This document shows, piece after piece, positions 1-8,769 of a stretch of DNA of 64,000 nucleotides. Numbering within the stretch: the stretch's first letter is position 1; each line of letters starts with the position of its first letter. The notes under the pieces were generated by a model. The model was not told the origin of the DNA. It saw only the letters and a program-made list of their open reading frames with translations, and made no database searches. The translations under genes and the position numbers were made by a program. Source of the DNA: Phocaeicola coprocola DSM 17136 (lineage in GTDB: Bacteria; Bacteroidota; Bacteroidia; Bacteroidales; Bacteroidaceae); the NCBI RefSeq assembly GCF_000154845.1, contig NZ_DS981484.1:1-64000 (forward strand). The letters are read 5' to 3'.

Positions 1-1537
1 AATTAAATACCTCTAACAATGTTTGAAGTACATTTTTATCTTTGCTTTTTGTTGTCAGCTCAATATGAGATGTTTTATAATCTACCGTTTCTATCGTCAT
101 ATAATCCAAAATGCGCAACGCACCTATAGCAGGAGCATATTGACTGTTATTACCCAAAAGCTGCTTCGCCTGATCTGAAGCAGATGTAAAATTCATCCCA
201 ACAAAACAACGCTTTCCCGACACTTTTTGTCCCCATGGACAATCCCGTAAAGTAAGTCCAGGAACACGAGTATCTACCAAATTATAATCATTGGTAAAAT
301 ACAAGCGATTATTTTTCACTCCAAACCAGAAACTGACATTTCCTGCACGAAGTCCCATCATACTGCCATTCCGCATACGGAATTCATAACTGTCAGCACC
401 ACGGTTTATCAGCTGCATTTGTCCGTTAGTCAACGCCAGCAAGGGCTTCAGATCTTCAAATGTTTGCAGAAACTGACTGTTCGTGACATCAGCATAAGCA
501 ATAAAACCATTCTGCAAAGGATTAGTTACCGCCACTGCCACATCGCCTTTTATAGAACCAAATATTGCCTCAAAATCGATAGGCATAATTGAGCTTTCGA
601 ACTGCTGACGTACAGTCGGGTTTTCACACAGCAACTGATAGATTTTATTTCCATCTACATTACCAGACATCCAGAAAAATGTATTTGCAGGGAAAGTATC
701 GAGATAAGTACCTTTGACCGGATTTGTAGCTTGCAACTGCTTTTCTACCAATGAAGTCATTACTTTATCCGTTGTTATATCCTGTACATCCATCACAATC
801 TTCCCTTTCTCAAAAGATATCGTAGAAAGCGCTTTTATATTCTTCAAATCCAGTGTAGCAGAAACTCCCATAGTAAGTGGAGTAACGTATTCTCCTGGAA
901 GCAAATCCAAAGAAGACAATAAAACAATATCTCCTTTCTGATTCTTCATCTGTTGAAAATCAGAAGTTGCCGTAAATCCATCCTTTTCAGTCTGGCGCAA
1001 AAGCATTGAAGCCATATGAAGCATATCTTTTGCCTCCCCTCCTTTCAAGTCAAGCAAAGCCAGGAATGCATCATCTGTATACGTTACCAGCACACGCCCC
1101 ATAGAGGTCCACATACACCCCTCTGCTTCAACAGGCTTCTCACATACCTGCTGGTTATGCAAAGCATTCAACAAGTCTTCCAGTTTATCTTGATCAGAAA
1201 CTCTTATAACCAGACCTGTAGATACGCCACCAGATTCAATAAAATAATAAATCTTTTCAGTTAAATCCAAGCCACTCTCCGAAGGATCTTTCGTGATCTT
1301 GTCTATAAGTTCACCTGCTCCTTCAGCCCCGCTTTTCAAAGCTTCATTCAGCCGTGCCACAACCGGAGCACCTTCATCTCCACTCAATCCACTCTTTTCA
1401 GCCATCGAAACCAGATCGACAGACACAACCATTGCAGCATCTTTGGGGAGCACGTTTTCATAATTGTTCTTCTTGCTGCATGACGCCAACAGTACAGCAA
1501 CCAGCAGTAAACAATATCCTAATATATTCTTTTTCAT
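1..1537 (-). CDS. DUF4836 family lipoprotein (partial, 3' end outside window)
   Basis: The reading frame is open from the ATG at 1537 to the window edge, so the C-terminus is missing or ends at the very edge; about 512 codons are visible. The N-terminus is a lipoprotein signal (MKKNILGYCLLLVAVLLASC) with lipobox LASC, so the protein should be exported and lipid-anchored. The body fits the Bacteroidales DUF4836 family, whose function is unknown; I recognise it from overall composition and segments such as VLPKDAAMVVSVDL near the N-terminus. It starts 11 bases after the rsmE stop and is probably the last gene of the nucleoside permease/BFN/rsmE operon. The family call is from memory, not a search. 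Confidence 0.75.
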   Translation of the reverse strand, partial: MKKNILGYCLLLVAVLLASCSKKNNYENVLPKDAAMVVSVDLVSMAEKSGLSGDEGAPVVARLNEALKSGAEGAGELIDKITKDPSESGLDLTEKIYYFIESGGVSTGLVIRVSDQDKLEDLLNALHNQQVCEKPVEAEGCMWTSMGRVLVTYTDDAFLALLDLKGGEAKDMLHMASMLLRQTEKDGFTATSDFQQMKNQKGDIVLLSSLDLLPGEYVTPLTMGVSATLDLKNIKALSTISFEKGKIVMDVQDITTDKVMTSLVEKQLQATNPVKGTYLDTFPANTFFWMSGNVDGNKIYQLLCENPTVRQQFESSIMPIDFEAIFGSIKGDVAVAVTNPLQNGFIAYADVTNSQFLQTFEDLKPLLALTNGQMQLINRGADSYEFRMRNGSMMGLRAGNVSFWFGVKNNRLYFTNDYNLVDTRVPGLTLRDCPWGQKVSGKRCFVGMNFTSASDQAKQLLGNNSQYAPAIGALRILDYMTIETVDYKTSHIELTTKSKDKNVLQTLLEVFN

Positions 1538-1548
1538 ATCTCCGTCCA

Positions 1549-2247
1549 TTAACTATTAAATAAATTCATGGTATGTACTGCCACCAAAGCAGCAGTTTCT
1601 GTACGTAAGCGCGATTTACCTAAACTGATTGAACGAAATCCCATCGCTTCAGCCTTTTCAACTTCCTCACGGCTGAAATCACCCTCGGGGCCAATTAATA
1701 CCACAGCATCTTCTCCAGGTTGCAAAACATCTTTCAGAAGAGGCTTCTCTCCTTCGTAACAATGAGCTATAAATTTTTGTCCCGCAAATTCACGTTGCAT
1801 GAACCGTCCAAAGTCTACCATTTCATTAACAACTGGTTTTCGCGCTTTGAGTGATTGTTTTATAGCCGAAACAACAATCTTCTCGATGCGCTCAGTCTTA
1901 ATCACCTTTCTCTCAGAAAACCGACAATTCAGAAAACTGAGTTCATCGAAACCAATTTCCGTAGCTTTCTCTACAAACCATTCTATACGGTCCATATTCT
2001 TGGTAGGTGCCATTGCCAGATGCAAATGGCCTTTCCAGAAAGGTTCTTGGGGAATAACCTCATTCACTTTTACCTGACAACGCTTACCGGTTGCCGCACT
2101 AATAGCGGCACGGTAAAAACAACCTTTCCCATCGGTCAGCATTATTTCATCACCCACCGTCAAACGCAACACTCGCAGGCAATGTCCAGCCTCTTCTTCG
2201 GGCAATTCCGGATTAACAGCTATATCCGGAGCATAAAATACATGCAT
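1549..2247 (-). CDS. rsmE: 16S rRNA (uracil1498-N3)-methyltransferase
   Basis: RsmE methylates N3 of U1498 in 16S rRNA using S-adenosylmethionine, acting on the assembled 30S subunit in the cytoplasm. The 232-residue length is typical. The N-terminal PUA-like part contains AGHCLRVLRL; the C-terminal SPOUT knot is marked by LIGPEGDFSREE and SLGKSRLRTETAA, which form the cofactor site. It lies 19 bases after the BFN gene and 11 bases before the DUF4836 gene, all on the minus strand, so it is probably co-transcribed from the promoter ahead of the nucleoside permease. Confidence 0.95.
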   Translation of the reverse strand: MHVFYAPDIAVNPELPEEEAGHCLRVLRLTVGDEIMLTDGKGCFYRAAISAATGKRCQVKVNEVIPQEPFWKGHLHLAMAPTKNMDRIEWFVEKATEIGFDELSFLNCRFSERKVIKTERIEKIVVSAIKQSLKARKPVVNEMVDFGRFMQREFAGQKFIAHCYEGEKPLLKDVLQPGEDAVVLIGPEGDFSREEVEKAEAMGFRSISLGKSRLRTETAALVAVHTMNLFNS

Positions 2248-2266
2248 ATTCTTTAAATATTATCGT

Positions 2267-2842
2267 TTACTTGTATTTATCTTCTTTTTTCTCACGTTTT
2301 CTTATTTCATCGCGCAACTGTAATGCTCGTTCATAGTCCTCATTCTCCACGGCTTCATCCATTGCTTTTTTCAGAGAATCAATATCTATAGTGTTTATTG
2401 AAACACAATATGTAGAGCCATCAGCTGAGATATTACGCAGCTGTTCTCTTTCTAAAATATCTTCATAAACATACAGAGGAAACTTTTTTCTGAGAGAAAG
2501 AGAGATAACATCTGTCGTACGAGCATCGGCCTGAAATATTGTTTCATCCGCACAGCGTACAAATAAAAAGGAACTGTAAATGCCATCTTTCACCTCATAA
2601 ATCACTCCTTTTACCGGCACTAATCCTCCCTTTTCCATCACGCTCAGCATCAGGTCATGAGTAAAAGGACGCGGAGGAGTATACGACATTTGTCCCATTT
2701 TTATGGCTTGTGCTTCCTGTTTCCCGATTATGAGAGCCAGTTTGCGGAAACCTCCTCCAAGCTCTTCCAGAACCAATGCAAAAGCATCCGAAGGCTTGAG
2801 CACAGCAGACATATCAAGAACTCTTATCTCTATCTCATTCAT
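2267..2842 (-). CDS. Bifunctional nuclease (BFN/DUF151) domain protein with C-terminal UVR motif
   Basis: A 191-residue protein with an N-terminal DUF151/BFN domain (residues about 5-135, including the conserved-looking stretch RPFTHDLM and FQADARTTDVISLSLR) followed by a UvrB/UvrC-type helical hairpin at about 155-185 (LKKAMDEAVENEDYERALQL). BFN proteins have been linked to DNase/RNase activity in plants; the bacterial role is not settled. The start codon overlaps the stop of the nucleoside permease by 4 bases, which implies translational coupling. The BFN plus UVR arrangement is the usual one in Bacteroidota. Confidence 0.85.
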   Translation of the reverse strand: MNEIEIRVLDMSAVLKPSDAFALVLEELGGGFRKLALIIGKQEAQAIKMGQMSYTPPRPFTHDLMLSVMEKGGLVPVKGVIYEVKDGIYSSFLFVRCADETIFQADARTTDVISLSLRKKFPLYVYEDILEREQLRNISADGSTYCVSINTIDIDSLKKAMDEAVENEDYERALQLRDEIRKREKKEDKYK

Positions 2843-4116
2843 ACTGTTTTAACTTCATGTTTATATTTAAACACAATACTGAACATAACAGCTACAATCA
2901 ACGCATAGGCAGCGAAAATAAACCAGGCATTTGTCCAGCCCTCAACTTGTGGTTCCGTGCTGCTGAAATCAACAAACTGGTTTACTACCCACTGCGCAGT
3001 CAACGTACCAATAGTAGCCCCAAGTCCGTTAGTCATTATAATGAAAAGTCCTTGAGCACTAGAGCGTACGGAAATATCTGTTTCTTTATCAACGAACAAG
3101 GAACCGGAAACATTAAAGAAGTCGAATGCCACTCCATATACAATCATGGAAAGAATAAACATCCATACTCCACTACCCGGATTACCAAGTCCAAATAAGC
3201 CGAAGCGTAAAACCCAGGCAATCATTGCAATCAGCATAACCTTCTTTATACCGAACCGTCCTAAGAAGAAAGGTATAAGCAATATACAGCATGTTTCACT
3301 GATTTGTGAAAGTGAAATCAGCAAATTAGCATGCTGCACACCAAAAGTATCAGCATATTCAGGAATTGCACTAAAGCTTGTGATAAACGGATTTGCAAAT
3401 CCGTTGGTTATCTGTAATGAAACGCCCAACAGCATTGAGAAGATAAAAAATATCGCCATTTTGCGCTGGCGGAACAGTAAAAAGGTCTTCAATCCCAAAG
3501 CCTCAACAAGCGACTTTCTCTGCCCGCCGGTATTTCTAGTCACCGGACACTGAGGCAATGTATTAGCATAAACAGCCAAAATCACTCCCCATACCGCACA
3601 AGTAAAGAATTGCATATAATTTGCCTGAAATCCTAACAAGTCTACCAGCCACATGGAACAAATAAAACCTATCGTGCCACAGGTACGGATAGGAGGAAAT
3701 GCTTTAATTGTATCCAGTCCCGCTTTATCAAGCACTGTATAAGCTACCGAATTTGACAATGCAAGTGTAGGCATATAAAAAGCCACACTCATTGAATAAA
3801 ATGAAAACAAGACAGTAAACGAAACATCATCACCCGCTGTCATTCCATAATATCCGGCTCCTACCATAAACAGGGCTGCAAGCAAATGACTCAATCCCAG
3901 CAATCGTTGTGCCGGAACCCATCTATCAGCTATAATACCTAATATAGCAGGCATGAACAACGAAACAATACCCTGCATGGCATAAAATATACCAATATGG
4001 CTTCCCAGCCCAATTTTAGTTAAATAAGTTCCCATGGAGGTCAGATAAGCTCCCCATACAGCAAACTGCAGGAAATTCATAATGATCAGTCGAATCTTGA
4101 TATTCATAGTTTTCAT
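2839..4116 (-). CDS. Nucleoside/H+ symporter-type MFS permease
   Basis: A 425-residue polytopic protein with about 12 hydrophobic segments, resembling the NupG/XapB nucleoside:H+ symporter branch of the major facilitator superfamily; the N-terminus (FLQFAVWGAYLTSMGTYL) is characteristic. It should import nucleosides across the inner membrane. A second Met (position 4) could also be the start. It is first in an operon with the BFN protein, rsmE and the DUF4836 lipoprotein. A TATATTTG element lies about 50 bases upstream, and a short hairpin sits between it and the start codon. Substrate specificity cannot be read from sequence. Confidence 0.85.
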   Translation of the reverse strand: MKTMNIKIRLIIMNFLQFAVWGAYLTSMGTYLTKIGLGSHIGIFYAMQGIVSLFMPAILGIIADRWVPAQRLLGLSHLLAALFMVGAGYYGMTAGDDVSFTVLFSFYSMSVAFYMPTLALSNSVAYTVLDKAGLDTIKAFPPIRTCGTIGFICSMWLVDLLGFQANYMQFFTCAVWGVILAVYANTLPQCPVTRNTGGQRKSLVEALGLKTFLLFRQRKMAIFFIFSMLLGVSLQITNGFANPFITSFSAIPEYADTFGVQHANLLISLSQISETCCILLIPFFLGRFGIKKVMLIAMIAWVLRFGLFGLGNPGSGVWMFILSMIVYGVAFDFFNVSGSLFVDKETDISVRSSAQGLFIIMTNGLGATIGTLTAQWVVNQFVDFSSTEPQVEGWTNAWFIFAAYALIVAVMFSIVFKYKHEVKTV

Positions 4117-4133
4117 ATATTAGTTATGTATAA

Positions 4134-4151
4134 AAGGGCTTTTTAGCCCTT
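4134..4151 (-). promoter_or_regulatory. Leader hairpin before nucleoside permease
   Basis: AAGGGCT and AGCCCTT form a 7-bp stem with a 4-base loop. On the minus strand it is followed by TTTATA, a weak T tract. It lies downstream of the candidate promoter at 4166-4173, so it is in the permease leader and could act as an attenuator, or it could simply terminate read-through from the ABC ATPase gene. Confidence 0.4.
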
Positions 4152-4165
4152 CCTTAAAAATTAAA

Positions 4166-4173
4166 CAAATATA
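4166..4173 (-). promoter_or_regulatory. Candidate -7 promoter element (TATATTTG) for permease operon
   Basis: Minus-strand TATATTTG matches the Bacteroides TAnnTTTG element and lies 49 bases ahead of the permease start. No clear -33 TTTG was found. Confidence 0.5.
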
Positions 4174-4271
4174 GGAAAAGAAACGAAAAACCAAAAATAT
4201 TTCCTCACAGATTTCATCAAAAGCAATTCAACAATCTCTTTCTGCCAATCAGGACACAAATAAAACAAGCC

Positions 4272-5723
4272 TTAACGGTTTCGTACAAGATACAAACTAT
4301 GATCTATACACGCAGGAAGTTCTTCCTTATAATGCGTCACCATAATAAGTGTTTTGTCTTTTCGCTGACAGAATGCCTCTATCACATCCTTTACCAGCCG
4401 TCGGTTATACATGTCCAATCCATGAAGAGGCTCATCCAGTATCAGCAGTTCCGGATCTTTCACAAAGGCACGGGCAAGTAACACCATACGCTGCTCACCA
4501 CTCGACAGTTGCAGGAAATTACGATCCTTCAGCTCTTTAATACCAAAGATATCCATCCACCACTCACAAATAGCAATATCTTCCTTATGGGTTTTCTTAT
4601 ACAAGCCGATAGAATCATGGAGTCCGCTTGCTACGATATCAACAGCCGGCAGATTTTTTAAATAGGCACGATGCATCTCCGGACTTACGTATCCAATATG
4701 TTTTTTTATTTCCCAAATGCTTTCTCCACTACCGCGCTTACGCCCGAACAAAGATATATCACAAGCATAGCTTTGGGGATTATCCGCACAGACCAGACTC
4801 AGCAGCGTTGACTTTCCAGAGCCGTTATCTCCGCTTAATGCCCATTTTTCGCCACAAAGCACAGTCCAGTCAAGTTCTTTCAGAATAGTACGTTCACCAT
4901 AACGTATACTTACTTTATTCAAGTCTACAATATGCTCGGTATGATACAAATTATCAGCATAAGGCAAAGTCAGGATACGCTGATATTTTTCTTCAGTCAG
5001 CACATGGGCAGGAACACCGGCATTTATCGACAAATACTCCTCTCGGGTTATTTTCTTTCCGCAAGAGCGGTTGGCAACAGGAATGACATGTGTTATAAAA
5101 GCTGGGATATCGTCCGTTTTCGATAGAACCAGAATAACCTGCAAAGGAGTTACTTCTGTAAGTTTCTGCAACAGTTCATGCAACAGGTCGCGAGTTTTGG
5201 CATCAAGACCGATAAACGGATTATCCATAATCAACACACGCGGATTGGAGAGTAAGGTCTTTGTAAGTTGAAACTTGCGCAACTCACCACTAGACAACAA
5301 GATAATATGCTTGTCAAGCATCGTGTCTACCCCAAATAAATCATACAATACGGTGCGAAGCTCCTGATTCTTACATTCAGGCAACAAATCACGAACAACT
5401 GGAGTTTCTTCCAGATCCTGAGAATTCCAGCGCTGCTGATAATAATACGTTCCGTCAGAATCACCGTACGAGTCACGGAAAGTTATATACTTTATATTAT
5501 CACATACCAAGTTCGACTCTGAAGGCGAAAAATCATATTCTACCTCGTTCATCAGTAGCGGATACCGTCCGATAATAGTATCCACCAACAAACTCTTACC
5601 TGCCCCGTTTGGACCTACGATAGCAACATGTTCTCCTTTTGCTATCTGTAAATTAATCGGCTCATTCAGTCGATATAAAGGATGTCTGGTCACCCCGTCT
5701 TTAATTGTAATGATATTCTGCAT
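4272..5723 (-). CDS. Tandem ABC ATPase, ModF/PhrA-like
   Basis: A 483-residue soluble protein with two ABC nucleotide-binding domains. Domain 1 has Walker A GPNGAGKSLL (about 37), signature LSSGELRKFQL and Walker B VLIMDNPFIGLD. Domain 2 has Walker A GDNGSGKSTL, signature LSSGEQRMVLL and Walker B LLILDEPLHGLD. There are no membrane segments and no transporter partner next door. This layout matches E. coli ModF (formerly called a photorepair protein), whose role is unclear. It lies 12 bases after the pullulanase stop, so it is probably the last gene of the DUF4286/ruvC/pullulanase transcript. Confidence 0.85.
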   Translation of the reverse strand: MQNIITIKDGVTRHPLYRLNEPINLQIAKGEHVAIVGPNGAGKSLLVDTIIGRYPLLMNEVEYDFSPSESNLVCDNIKYITFRDSYGDSDGTYYYQQRWNSQDLEETPVVRDLLPECKNQELRTVLYDLFGVDTMLDKHIILLSSGELRKFQLTKTLLSNPRVLIMDNPFIGLDAKTRDLLHELLQKLTEVTPLQVILVLSKTDDIPAFITHVIPVANRSCGKKITREEYLSINAGVPAHVLTEEKYQRILTLPYADNLYHTEHIVDLNKVSIRYGERTILKELDWTVLCGEKWALSGDNGSGKSTLLSLVCADNPQSYACDISLFGRKRGSGESIWEIKKHIGYVSPEMHRAYLKNLPAVDIVASGLHDSIGLYKKTHKEDIAICEWWMDIFGIKELKDRNFLQLSSGEQRMVLLARAFVKDPELLILDEPLHGLDMYNRRLVKDVIEAFCQRKDKTLIMVTHYKEELPACIDHSLYLVRNR

Positions 5724-5735
5724 TGTTCTTGTATA

Positions 5736-7736
5736 TTACTGATGGATAATCATGGCCGAACGCGGACTGACTGTGATCTGGTTTCCGGTAATCATGCCCA
5801 ATCCCAAAATCAAGTCAATCTTGCCGTCACGACATGCTATCCAATATTTACCTTCTGGAATATTAACCTTTATCGGTTCTGTACGAGCATTCAGTACTAC
5901 AATCGTATTCAACCACTTATCGCCACAAGGACTTCCCTTTATACGGAAAGCAACAACATTCGTAGCCGGCACATGAATAAACTCCAGATGCTTGCGAATC
6001 AGATCTGCATTTCCCATTCGAAAAGCAGGATGAGCCTTACGCATAGCAATCAGCCCCCTTACATAGTCGAACACTTCACGATAAGCTGTTTTATTGCGCC
6101 AGTCTATCGCATTTATTTCATCCGGTTTGTTGTAAGCATTTACAACACCTTTCCTGTCGCGCAATATTTCATCTCCGGCAAATATAAAAGGAACTCCCTG
6201 CGATGTAAACACAGCAGTTTCGGCCAATTTCTGCAAAGCCTTCAATTCCGGAACAGAAGCCCCCGGAAGAGTAACTTTCAGTCTGTCTGTCAGGCATAAG
6301 TCGTCATGACAACTTACATAACTGATAAATTGCGAAGGAGTATTCGCCCATATCTTAGGAACACGACGTACTGAATCGTTATTTATTTGCGGATGAGCAA
6401 TTCCACCTACAATACCGAACTTCACACCAGTTTCATGCCCCGGACGTCCTATAACGAAAGCTCCTTTCTCATCCTTGCCAAACGGACCTCGCAGACTGTC
6501 ACGGAATTCATCACTGAAAGCCGCAATACCAGGCATCTGATAAACATTATTCTTCATAGCAAGTTCAGAAGCAGGAAGCTGCGGAGTACCGGCAGCCCAT
6601 CCTTCTCCATAGATAAATATGGTAGGATCTATTCCATCAAGAGCTTTTCGGATTTCCTTCATCGTAACGATGTCGTGTATGCCCATTAGGTCGAAACGGA
6701 AACCATCTACATGATATTCATTCGCCCAGTAACAAACAGACTCTATGATAAATTTCCGAACCATGGCACGTTCACTCGCCGTTTCATTACCGCATCCCGA
6801 AGCATTGGCAAACTTTCCTTCACTATCCTGACGGTAAAAATAACCGGGAACTGTACGTTCAAAATTGCCTCCTTTTGTCAGAGCCGTATGATTATATACG
6901 ACATCCATTATTACCCTGATTCCAGCACGGTGCAAAGCCATCACCATTTGCTTAAATTCACGAATACGCACATCAGGCTTATAAGGATCTGTTGCATACG
7001 AACCTTCGGGAACATTGTAATTTTTCGGATCATATCCCCAGTTGTACTGAGGCTTATTCAGCTTTGTTTCATCGACTGACGAAAAATCGAATGAAGGCAA
7101 CAAATGCACATGAGTCACTCCCAGCTCCTTTAAATGCGCAATACCTGTCTTCTCACCCAGATAAGTATGGGTGCTGTCTTCCGTCAGAGCCAGAAATTTT
7201 CCTCTATGCTTGATGCCTGCAACCGTATCGATCGAAAAATCACGATGATGCATCTCGTAAATAATGATATCAGAAAAACTTTTTAAGGGCGGACGTACAT
7301 CCTTTTCCCATCCCTGAGGGTTAGTTTCTCTCATATCGATAATGGCAGCACGGTCGCCATTTACTCCCACCGCTTTTGCCATAACACCGGGAGTATCACC
7401 TTGCCAGATGCCATCTATTTTTACATTGAATGCATAAAAGCTACCTTTCAAATCACCTTCTGCCACAGCCTGCCACATTCCGTCGGCTGCCTGCTGCATG
7501 CTTATCATCCGCTGGACAGCTCCGCCCTGTCCCTTTTCGTATAACATGACACGTACTTCCTGAGCTGTAGGAGCCCACAAAGAAAAATGCGTTCCAGCCG
7601 GCGAGTAAGTCATTTCTTCCCATTTACCTTCATATACAGGGTATTCATCAAACGAATCGAATGAACTTCTCTGGATAGAATTGCAGCCAACTGCCGTTGC
7701 TAAGGTCAACATAGCTAAAAGGTGTTTTGCATTCAT
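5736..7736 (-). CDS. pulA: Type I pullulanase (GH13), lipoprotein
   Basis: Debranching enzyme that hydrolyses alpha-1,6 bonds in pullulan, glycogen or starch fragments. The 666 residues begin with a lipoprotein signal ending in AVGC (Cys18), so it is envelope-anchored. A CBM48-like domain (about 40-130, FSLWAPTAQEVRVML) precedes the GH13 barrel. Barrel motifs: DVVYNHT (about 277), GFRFDLMGIHD with the nucleophile Asp (about 344), IYGEGW with the acid/base Glu (about 374) and SCHDD (about 474). It sits 7 bases after ruvC and 12 bases before the ABC ATPase. No SusC/SusD pair is nearby, so it is not inside a typical starch locus. Confidence 0.93.
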   Translation of the reverse strand: MNAKHLLAMLTLATAVGCNSIQRSSFDSFDEYPVYEGKWEEMTYSPAGTHFSLWAPTAQEVRVMLYEKGQGGAVQRMISMQQAADGMWQAVAEGDLKGSFYAFNVKIDGIWQGDTPGVMAKAVGVNGDRAAIIDMRETNPQGWEKDVRPPLKSFSDIIIYEMHHRDFSIDTVAGIKHRGKFLALTEDSTHTYLGEKTGIAHLKELGVTHVHLLPSFDFSSVDETKLNKPQYNWGYDPKNYNVPEGSYATDPYKPDVRIREFKQMVMALHRAGIRVIMDVVYNHTALTKGGNFERTVPGYFYRQDSEGKFANASGCGNETASERAMVRKFIIESVCYWANEYHVDGFRFDLMGIHDIVTMKEIRKALDGIDPTIFIYGEGWAAGTPQLPASELAMKNNVYQMPGIAAFSDEFRDSLRGPFGKDEKGAFVIGRPGHETGVKFGIVGGIAHPQINNDSVRRVPKIWANTPSQFISYVSCHDDLCLTDRLKVTLPGASVPELKALQKLAETAVFTSQGVPFIFAGDEILRDRKGVVNAYNKPDEINAIDWRNKTAYREVFDYVRGLIAMRKAHPAFRMGNADLIRKHLEFIHVPATNVVAFRIKGSPCGDKWLNTIVVLNARTEPIKVNIPEGKYWIACRDGKIDLILGLGMITGNQITVSPRSAMIIHQ

Positions 7737-7743
7737 GATTTTT

Positions 7744-8313
7744 CTATTTTTTCACTTTATCGGGATTCTTTTGTATATAGTCTTTCCAACTTGAATACGC
7801 TTTCGGCATAGCCGGACGGCCCATTTGCAAATAATGACAATATGCAGCCCCCAATGCATCGGTAGCATCCATAAAGGGCCCCATTTCCGACTCGGGAATA
7901 TGCAGCATACGCTTCAGCATATCGGCCACCTGCTCTTTACTGGCCTGACCGTTTCCTGTTATCGCCATCTTTATTTTCAGAGGAGCATATTCCGTTACAG
8001 GAATATCCCGACATAAAGCAGCCACAATAGCCACACCCTGGGCACGTCCCAGTTTTAACATCGACTGTACATTTTTTCCAAAGAAAGGGGCTTCGATAGC
8101 CAGCTCATCAGGCAGATAAGAGGAAATCACTCCCTGCACCCGTTCGTAAATATGCTTCAATTTCAAGTACGGATCAGTACATTTTCTCAGGTCTATCACT
8201 CCCAAGGCCACGACTTGAGGTTTTACTCCTGTCACCTTCAGCACTCCATAGCCCATGATATTTGTACCGGGATCTATTCCCAAAATAATCTTTTCCTTTA
8301 CAGGCTGTATCAC
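7744..8313 (-). CDS. ruvC: Holliday junction resolvase RuvC
   Basis: Crossover junction endodeoxyribonuclease that resolves Holliday junctions as a dimer together with RuvAB. 189 residues. The RNase H-like acidic residues are visible: Asp14 in GIDPGTN, Glu in [12 protein letters not shown] (about 71) and the Asp pair in [14 protein letters not shown] (about 147). The start overlaps the end of DUF4286 by 4 bases. The ruvA and ruvB genes are not in the window, as is common in Bacteroides. Co-transcription with a pullulanase is odd functionally but fits the tight spacing. Confidence 0.95.
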   Translation of the reverse strand: MIQPVKEKIILGIDPGTNIMGYGVLKVTGVKPQVVALGVIDLRKCTDPYLKLKHIYERVQGVISSYLPDELAIEAPFFGKNVQSMLKLGRAQGVAIVAALCRDIPVTEYAPLKIKMAITGNGQASKEQVADMLKRMLHIPESEMGPFMDATDALGAAYCHYLQMGRPAMPKAYSSWKDYIQKNPDKVKK

Positions 8314-8615
8314 TTGACCACCTCCATTAATGTGGGAAAGCCAATCACTTTATCCTTAAATATCTTCAGCATTTCTTCATTCAAGCGTGCACCCTGCTTG
8401 GTATGCCAGCGATGAAGCGCTGCACTATCTTCTACCTCCCATTGTAAAGAAAAACATTCGCTATCCTGCTCCTTATGGCTTAATATACGTAATATGCGAG
8501 GATTACGCAGTTCTCCCGACTGTTCGACTTCAGGAATATAGCATTCGTTCAACCAAATTACAAAATTTCTCGCATCGTTCATTTCCACATGAAAGGTTGT
8601 ATTATAAATCAGCAT
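8310..8615 (-). CDS. DUF4286 family protein
   Basis: A small (101-residue) cytoplasmic protein of unknown function beginning [11 protein letters not shown], typical of the Bacteroidota DUF4286 family, which may adopt a ferredoxin-like dimeric barrel. A longer reading from a TTG at 8657 is unlikely, because a TAACTTTG promoter element lies inside that extension (8646-8653); the ATG at 8615 follows it at a normal distance. It is first in the ruvC/pullulanase/ABC operon and overlaps ruvC by 4 bases. Confidence 0.85.
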   Translation of the reverse strand: MLIYNTTFHVEMNDARNFVIWLNECYIPEVEQSGELRNPRILRILSHKEQDSECFSLQWEVEDSAALHRWHTKQGARLNEEMLKIFKDKVIGFPTLMEVVK

Positions 8616-8645
8616 AACTATATTTTGTTTATCTATTTTTATTGG

Positions 8646-8653
8646 CAAAGTTA
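8646..8653 (-). promoter_or_regulatory. -7 promoter element (TAACTTTG) for DUF4286-ruvC operon
   Basis: Minus-strand TAACTTTG, 30 bases upstream of the ATG at 8615, fits TAnnTTTG. It decides the start codon of DUF4286. No convincing -33 element. Confidence 0.6.
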
Positions 8654-8707
8654 GCAATTATTGGAGATTATCCCCTGTCTGACAGAAAATAATTCAGTGA
8701 ATATACC

Positions 8708-8723
8708 AGTTGTTCGGACAACT
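8708..8723 (+). promoter_or_regulatory. Operator-like palindrome in acyl-CoA ligase promoter
   Basis: AGTTGT-tcgg-ACAACT, two perfect 6-base arms with a 4-base centre, immediately upstream of the -7 element at 8729-8736. The position is that of a repressor site in the promoter spacer. The cognate regulator is unknown. Confidence 0.35.
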
Positions 8724-8728
8724 TTTAT

Positions 8729-8736
8729 TATTTTTG
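8729..8736 (+). promoter_or_regulatory. -7 promoter element (TATTTTTG) for acyl-CoA ligase
   Basis: TATTTTTG fits TAnnTTTG and lies 33 bases before the ATG at 8770. The surrounding sequence ttatttttgc-cac resembles the glnS promoter at 20019. Confidence 0.6.
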
Positions 8737-8769
8737 CGCACATTAACACGATTAGTGTGCAATGAAACA

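Noticed and set aside
8616-8657. TTG-initiated extension of DUF4286
   Set aside because: It contains the TAACTTTG promoter element, so it is upstream of the transcript start.
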